DNA from: Pontibacter diazotrophicus
GTDB taxonomy: Bacteria; Bacteroidota; Bacteroidia; Cytophagales; Hymenobacteraceae
DNA: 64,000 nt
NCBI RefSeq assembly: GCF_003367245.1
Contig: NZ_QRGR01000016.1
Location: 1 to 64,000 of the forward strand
Reading direction: 5' to 3'
Shown here: positions 61,405 to 64,000 of the stretch, one piece after another
Numbering within the stretch: the first letter of the stretch is position 1
How the letters are laid out: every line of letters begins with the position of its first letter
Notes under the pieces: model-generated
Databases searched by the model: none
The model's input: only the letters and a program-made list of their open reading frames with translations
Told to the model about the DNA's origin: nothing
Made by a program: the position numbers and the translations under genes

Positions 61405-63057
61405 ATGAAATCAAGAGAACAAGAGTATAAAGAGATATTTATTGCCGAGGCGCTGGAGTATTTCGATGCTCTGAACAGGCATATCAGCACGCTGGAAAAA
61501 CAGCCGGACGACGAACAGACGCTGGCCGAGATATTCCGTTTGCTGCATAACATGAAAGCCAATTCCAAGGCGATCGGCTATCTTCAGATCTCTGATGTGT
61601 CGCATAAGCTGGAGACGGCTTTCAGCCTGATCCGAAACAAAGAACTGGCGTTTAGTGATGAAGTGGTTACCGTACTGTTCGATGGGATTGACCTTTTAGG
61701 CGAGCTCATCACAAACATCGACAGCAACCAGGAGGCAGAGCCGGATCCTGTGCTGCTGCGCAACCTCGACATCATTGTCGAAAATCTGTCTGACAGTGCC
61801 ATTGAACTGGCAAAAGTACAGAAGTACAACACGTCCAAGAACCTGTCGCTGTCGGACCTGGTGTACATCCAGATAAAGAAACTGGACCACCTGATGAACC
61901 TGGTGGGAGAGCTGATGATTGACCGTGACCGCATCCTCTCCATCAGCAAAGACATGGGCAATGAGGAACTGAAGACAGTCAGTTCGCACCTGTACCGCAT
62001 CACAGAAGACCTGCAGTACAGTGTGATGGATGCGCGGCTGGTAAACATCGGGTCGCTTTTTAACAAGTTTCCGCGCATTGTGCGCGACATTGCAGCAGCA
62101 GAGAAAAAAGAGGTGGATCTGGCCTTAATTGGCCAGAATATACAGATTGACCGTAATATCCTGCAGATAATGACAGATTCGCTGCTGCACCTGGTCCGGA
62201 ATGCGGTAACGCACGGGCTGGAGACGCCGGCGGAGCGCGAGAAGAAAGGGAAACCACGTATAGGGCAGCTGACTTTGAGCGCAAAGAGTGACCGCGAAAA
62301 CGTGCTGATCGAACTCGCTGACGATGGTAAAGGGATGGACTTTAAGCTGATTAAGCGTACTGCTGTGGAGCGGCACCTTGTTACGGCAGATGCAGCCGAG
62401 GCGCTAACGGAAACAGAAGTGCTGTCTTTCCTCTTTGAGCCGGGGTTTTCTACAGCCAAAGAAGTAACAGAGTTCTCAGGACGCGGTGTGGGGCTGGATG
62501 TAGTGAAAAATGCGATAGACTCCATTGGTGGCCGGCTGATGGTAAAATCGGAAAAAGGAAAAGGCACTACTTTTACCATGCAGCTGCCAACATCCATTGC
62601 GGTGAAGGGAGCGCTCCTGTTTGAGGTTGATGAGATTTTCTATGCCATTCCGCTCATACACACAGAACAGGTAATCGCCCTGGATAAAGATGAGCTGCAT
62701 GAGGTGGGCGATGTGATGATTGCCGACCTGAAAGGAGAGGCCATTACGGTCGTGTACCTGCACGAGCTGCTGAACACCGATGAGGCAGAGATGCGTTTAG
62801 GAGATAAAAACCGGCTGAAAGGACAGGTGCAGAATATTGTGGTTGTATCTTACAACAATAGAAAGCTGGGTTTAATTGTAGATAAGTTATACAGGCAGCA
62901 GGATATTGTGGTAAAACCCATGAGTAAGCCACTCGACCGGATTGACCTGTATGGTGGGGTTACCCTGCTGGGGACAGGTAAAGTGTGCCTGGTGCTGGAT
63001 GTGCCCGCCACCACACGCTATTTCATGAACAAACGACAAGCACAGGAGCATGCTTGA
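61405..63057 (+). CDS. cheA: CheA-type histidine kinase without P2 domain
   Basis: 550 residues. P1 (Hpt) with His48 in LLHNMKANSKAIGY; P3 dimerisation helices (IQIKKLDHLMNLVGELMIDRDRI); P4 kinase with N box HLVRNAVTHGLETPAERE, ADDGKGMD, GRGVGLDVVKNAI and GKGTTFTMQLP; C-terminal CheW-like P5 (SIAVKGALLFEVDEIFYAIPL...). There is no room for a P2 CheY-docking domain between P1 and P3. A 194-base gap separates it from cheY; it is not known whether this holds a promoter. It should phosphorylate the CheY upstream. Confidence 0.93.
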   Translation: MKSREQEYKEIFIAEALEYFDALNRHISTLEKQPDDEQTLAEIFRLLHNMKANSKAIGYLQISDVSHKLETAFSLIRNKELAFSDEVVTVLFDGIDLLGELITNIDSNQEAEPDPVLLRNLDIIVENLSDSAIELAKVQKYNTSKNLSLSDLVYIQIKKLDHLMNLVGELMIDRDRILSISKDMGNEELKTVSSHLYRITEDLQYSVMDARLVNIGSLFNKFPRIVRDIAAAEKKEVDLALIGQNIQIDRNILQIMTDSLLHLVRNAVTHGLETPAEREKKGKPRIGQLTLSAKSDRENVLIELADDGKGMDFKLIKRTAVERHLVTADAAEALTETEVLSFLFEPGFSTAKEVTEFSGRGVGLDVVKNAIDSIGGRLMVKSEKGKGTTFTMQLPTSIAVKGALLFEVDEIFYAIPLIHTEQVIALDKDELHEVGDVMIADLKGEAITVVYLHELLNTDEAEMRLGDKNRLKGQVQNIVVVSYNNRKLGLIVDKLYRQQDIVVKPMSKPLDRIDLYGGVTLLGTGKVCLVLDVPATTRYFMNKRQAQEHA

Positions 63058-63135
63058 AGTTATTTTCCGGGCTACAAAAATTAAAATTTGAGCATGCTCA
63101 AAAGGCAGGGAAGCTAAAAATACTAAGGCGACAAC

Positions 63136-63783
63136 ATGATGACGGAACCTCATATAACAGAGTTAGAGAGAGACATAATCAAGGAGATCCTGAATATCGG
63201 GCTTGCCCGTGCTGCAGATTCTTTTGCTGCCATCGCCAAAGACAAGGTGCTGCTGAAGGTGCCTGACATCACGCTGATAGAAGTAAAGGAACTCCTGAAC
63301 CTGGTGGCAACGTATGAGGATACGCACGTTATCATACAGTCTGATGTAAAGGGGGAGTTTAACGGAGCCACCCTGATGCTCTTCTCTGATGATCACATTG
63401 TCCGGCTCTCTGAGATTTGCCTGAGCATGCTGGAGGTGCAGAAAGGGGAACTCACCGTGATGCAGGAGTCGCTGCTGCTGGAAATAAGCAACATCATTAC
63501 GGGCGCCCTTGTCACGCAACTGGCCAACATTCTAAAAGCCAATATCTATGGGTCGCCGCCCAAAGCCCCCAAAAGCCACATCGCCGACTCGCTGAAAGGC
63601 ATACTGGTGCAGCACCCGCTGTTTCAGCCACTTGTTTTCACAGTGGTCACACAATTTACCCATAACTCCAAAAGCGTAGAGTTACCGCTGCTCTTGTTCT
63701 TCGATACCAACACACTGCTTAAAATGCTGGATACTATCCGCGCCTTCGAGCTGGGCAAAAACAATTTAACGGAAACCGATTAA
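63136..63783 (+). CDS. cheC: CheC-like CheY-P phosphatase
   Basis: 215 residues. Two intact active-site signatures [DS]x3Ex2Nx22P: D13-E17-N20-P43 and S112-E116-N119-P142. CheC removes phosphate from CheY and can bind CheD; no cheD is adjacent. A FliY/CheX relationship is excluded by the two-site layout. The gene starts 78 bases after cheA and is the last Che gene in the window. Confidence 0.9.
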   Translation: MMTEPHITELERDIIKEILNIGLARAADSFAAIAKDKVLLKVPDITLIEVKELLNLVATYEDTHVIIQSDVKGEFNGATLMLFSDDHIVRLSEICLSMLEVQKGELTVMQESLLLEISNIITGALVTQLANILKANIYGSPPKAPKSHIADSLKGILVQHPLFQPLVFTVVTQFTHNSKSVELPLLLFFDTNTLLKMLDTIRAFELGKNNLTETD

Positions 63784-63833
63784 GGGGATTAACAGTAAGT
63801 GTAGCTAAAATTAAGCTATACCTTACCCTTTGC

Positions 63834-64000
63834 ATGCCAGAAAAAAAGCAGAATCTGAGCCGCTATGAGATTATCGGTTACATCCTTATAGCAGCTGGTG
63901 CCATCGTGCTGATATGGGGAACCATTAAATTTAACCTTGTACATGAGCTGTATACCGAAACCGGCGAAAGGGAAGGGGGCACGTTTGGCGAGTATGGCGA
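63834..64000 (+). CDS. membrane protein, N-terminal part (cut by window edge)
   Basis: 55 codons to the window edge: a short basic N-terminus (MPEKKQNLSRYE), a membrane helix (IIGYILIAAGAIVLIWGTI) and a polar outer part (ETGEREGGTFGEYG). The frame is open with good codon use. Same direction as cheC, 50 bases downstream. Family not recognisable from this fragment. Confidence 0.6.
   Translation, partial: MPEKKQNLSRYEIIGYILIAAGAIVLIWGTIKFNLVHELYTETGEREGGTFGEYG

Noticed and set aside
63046..63099. Second copy of the 51.6-kb palindromic element (GAGCATGC at 63048 and GAGCATGCTC at 63092)
   Set aside because: The shared word is short and self-complementary; flanking sequence does not match.

Overview
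The window looks like chromosomal DNA of a member of the Bacteroidota, most likely a Cytophagales/Hymenobacteraceae-type bacterium (Pontibacter-like). This is inferred from gene content: two TonB-receptor-like outer-membrane beta-barrel proteins with carboxypeptidase-regulatory N-domains, an AMP nucleosidase, an EgtB/EgtD pair, a fused E1 alpha/beta ketoacid dehydrogenase, MbnP/diheme peroxidase genes, and promoters of the TTG-N19-TAnnTTTG type. No rRNA, tRNA, CRISPR array or prophage was seen. Most of the window has moderate GC; the stretch 21.5-23.5 kb is visibly richer in A+T.

Layout. 0-8 kb: the start of an IS630-like transposase at the left edge, an SDR oxidoreductase, two outer-membrane receptors, a small glycogen-binding-like domain protein and MsrB. 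8-16 kb: an AGCS amino-acid/Na+ symporter, an SLC45-like sugar MFS transporter, a tricorn-like S41 protease and a STAS protein. 17-25 kb: an oligopeptide-type ABC importer operon (two permeases and a lipoprotein, no ATPase), preceded by a possible small peptide gene and divergent from two tandem paralogous helical-repeat proteins. 25-38 kb: metabolic and envelope genes (UMF1-type MFS, amidohydrolase, AMP nucleosidase, LTA-synthase-like protein, alanine dehydrogenase, DUF1573 protein, fused E1, lipoprotein, LuxE-like protein). 38-45 kb: MtfA-SEC-C peptidase, an aminotransferase flanked by two inverted copies of a nested-palindrome element, egtB-egtD, menC and a VapBC-type toxin-antitoxin pair. 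45-54 kb: a diheme peroxidase/MbnP/diheme peroxidase operon, a TIR-bounded non-coding element, a sirtuin, umuDC, a second palindromic element and topA. 54-64 kb: a SixA-like phosphatase, ParA, and a chemosensory operon (poly-HAMP soluble receptor, CheW, CheY, CheA, CheC) followed by a membrane protein cut by the window edge.

Two loci stand out. (1) At 17.2-25.0 kb a candidate short exported peptide gene, an Opp-like importer and two TPR-like cytoplasmic proteins are arranged like the parts of a peptide-sensing (RRNPP-like) circuit; this is inference only. (2) At 55.0-63.8 kb a ParA ATPase lies directly upstream of a soluble chemoreceptor built almost entirely from 92-residue HAMP repeats like those of fungal group III histidine kinases, with CheW, CheY, CheA lacking P2, and CheC, but without CheR, CheB or CheD. 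There are also three kinds of small palindromic non-coding elements (39.1/40.6 kb, 48.3 kb, 51.6 kb) that look like MITEs or REP-like sequences.
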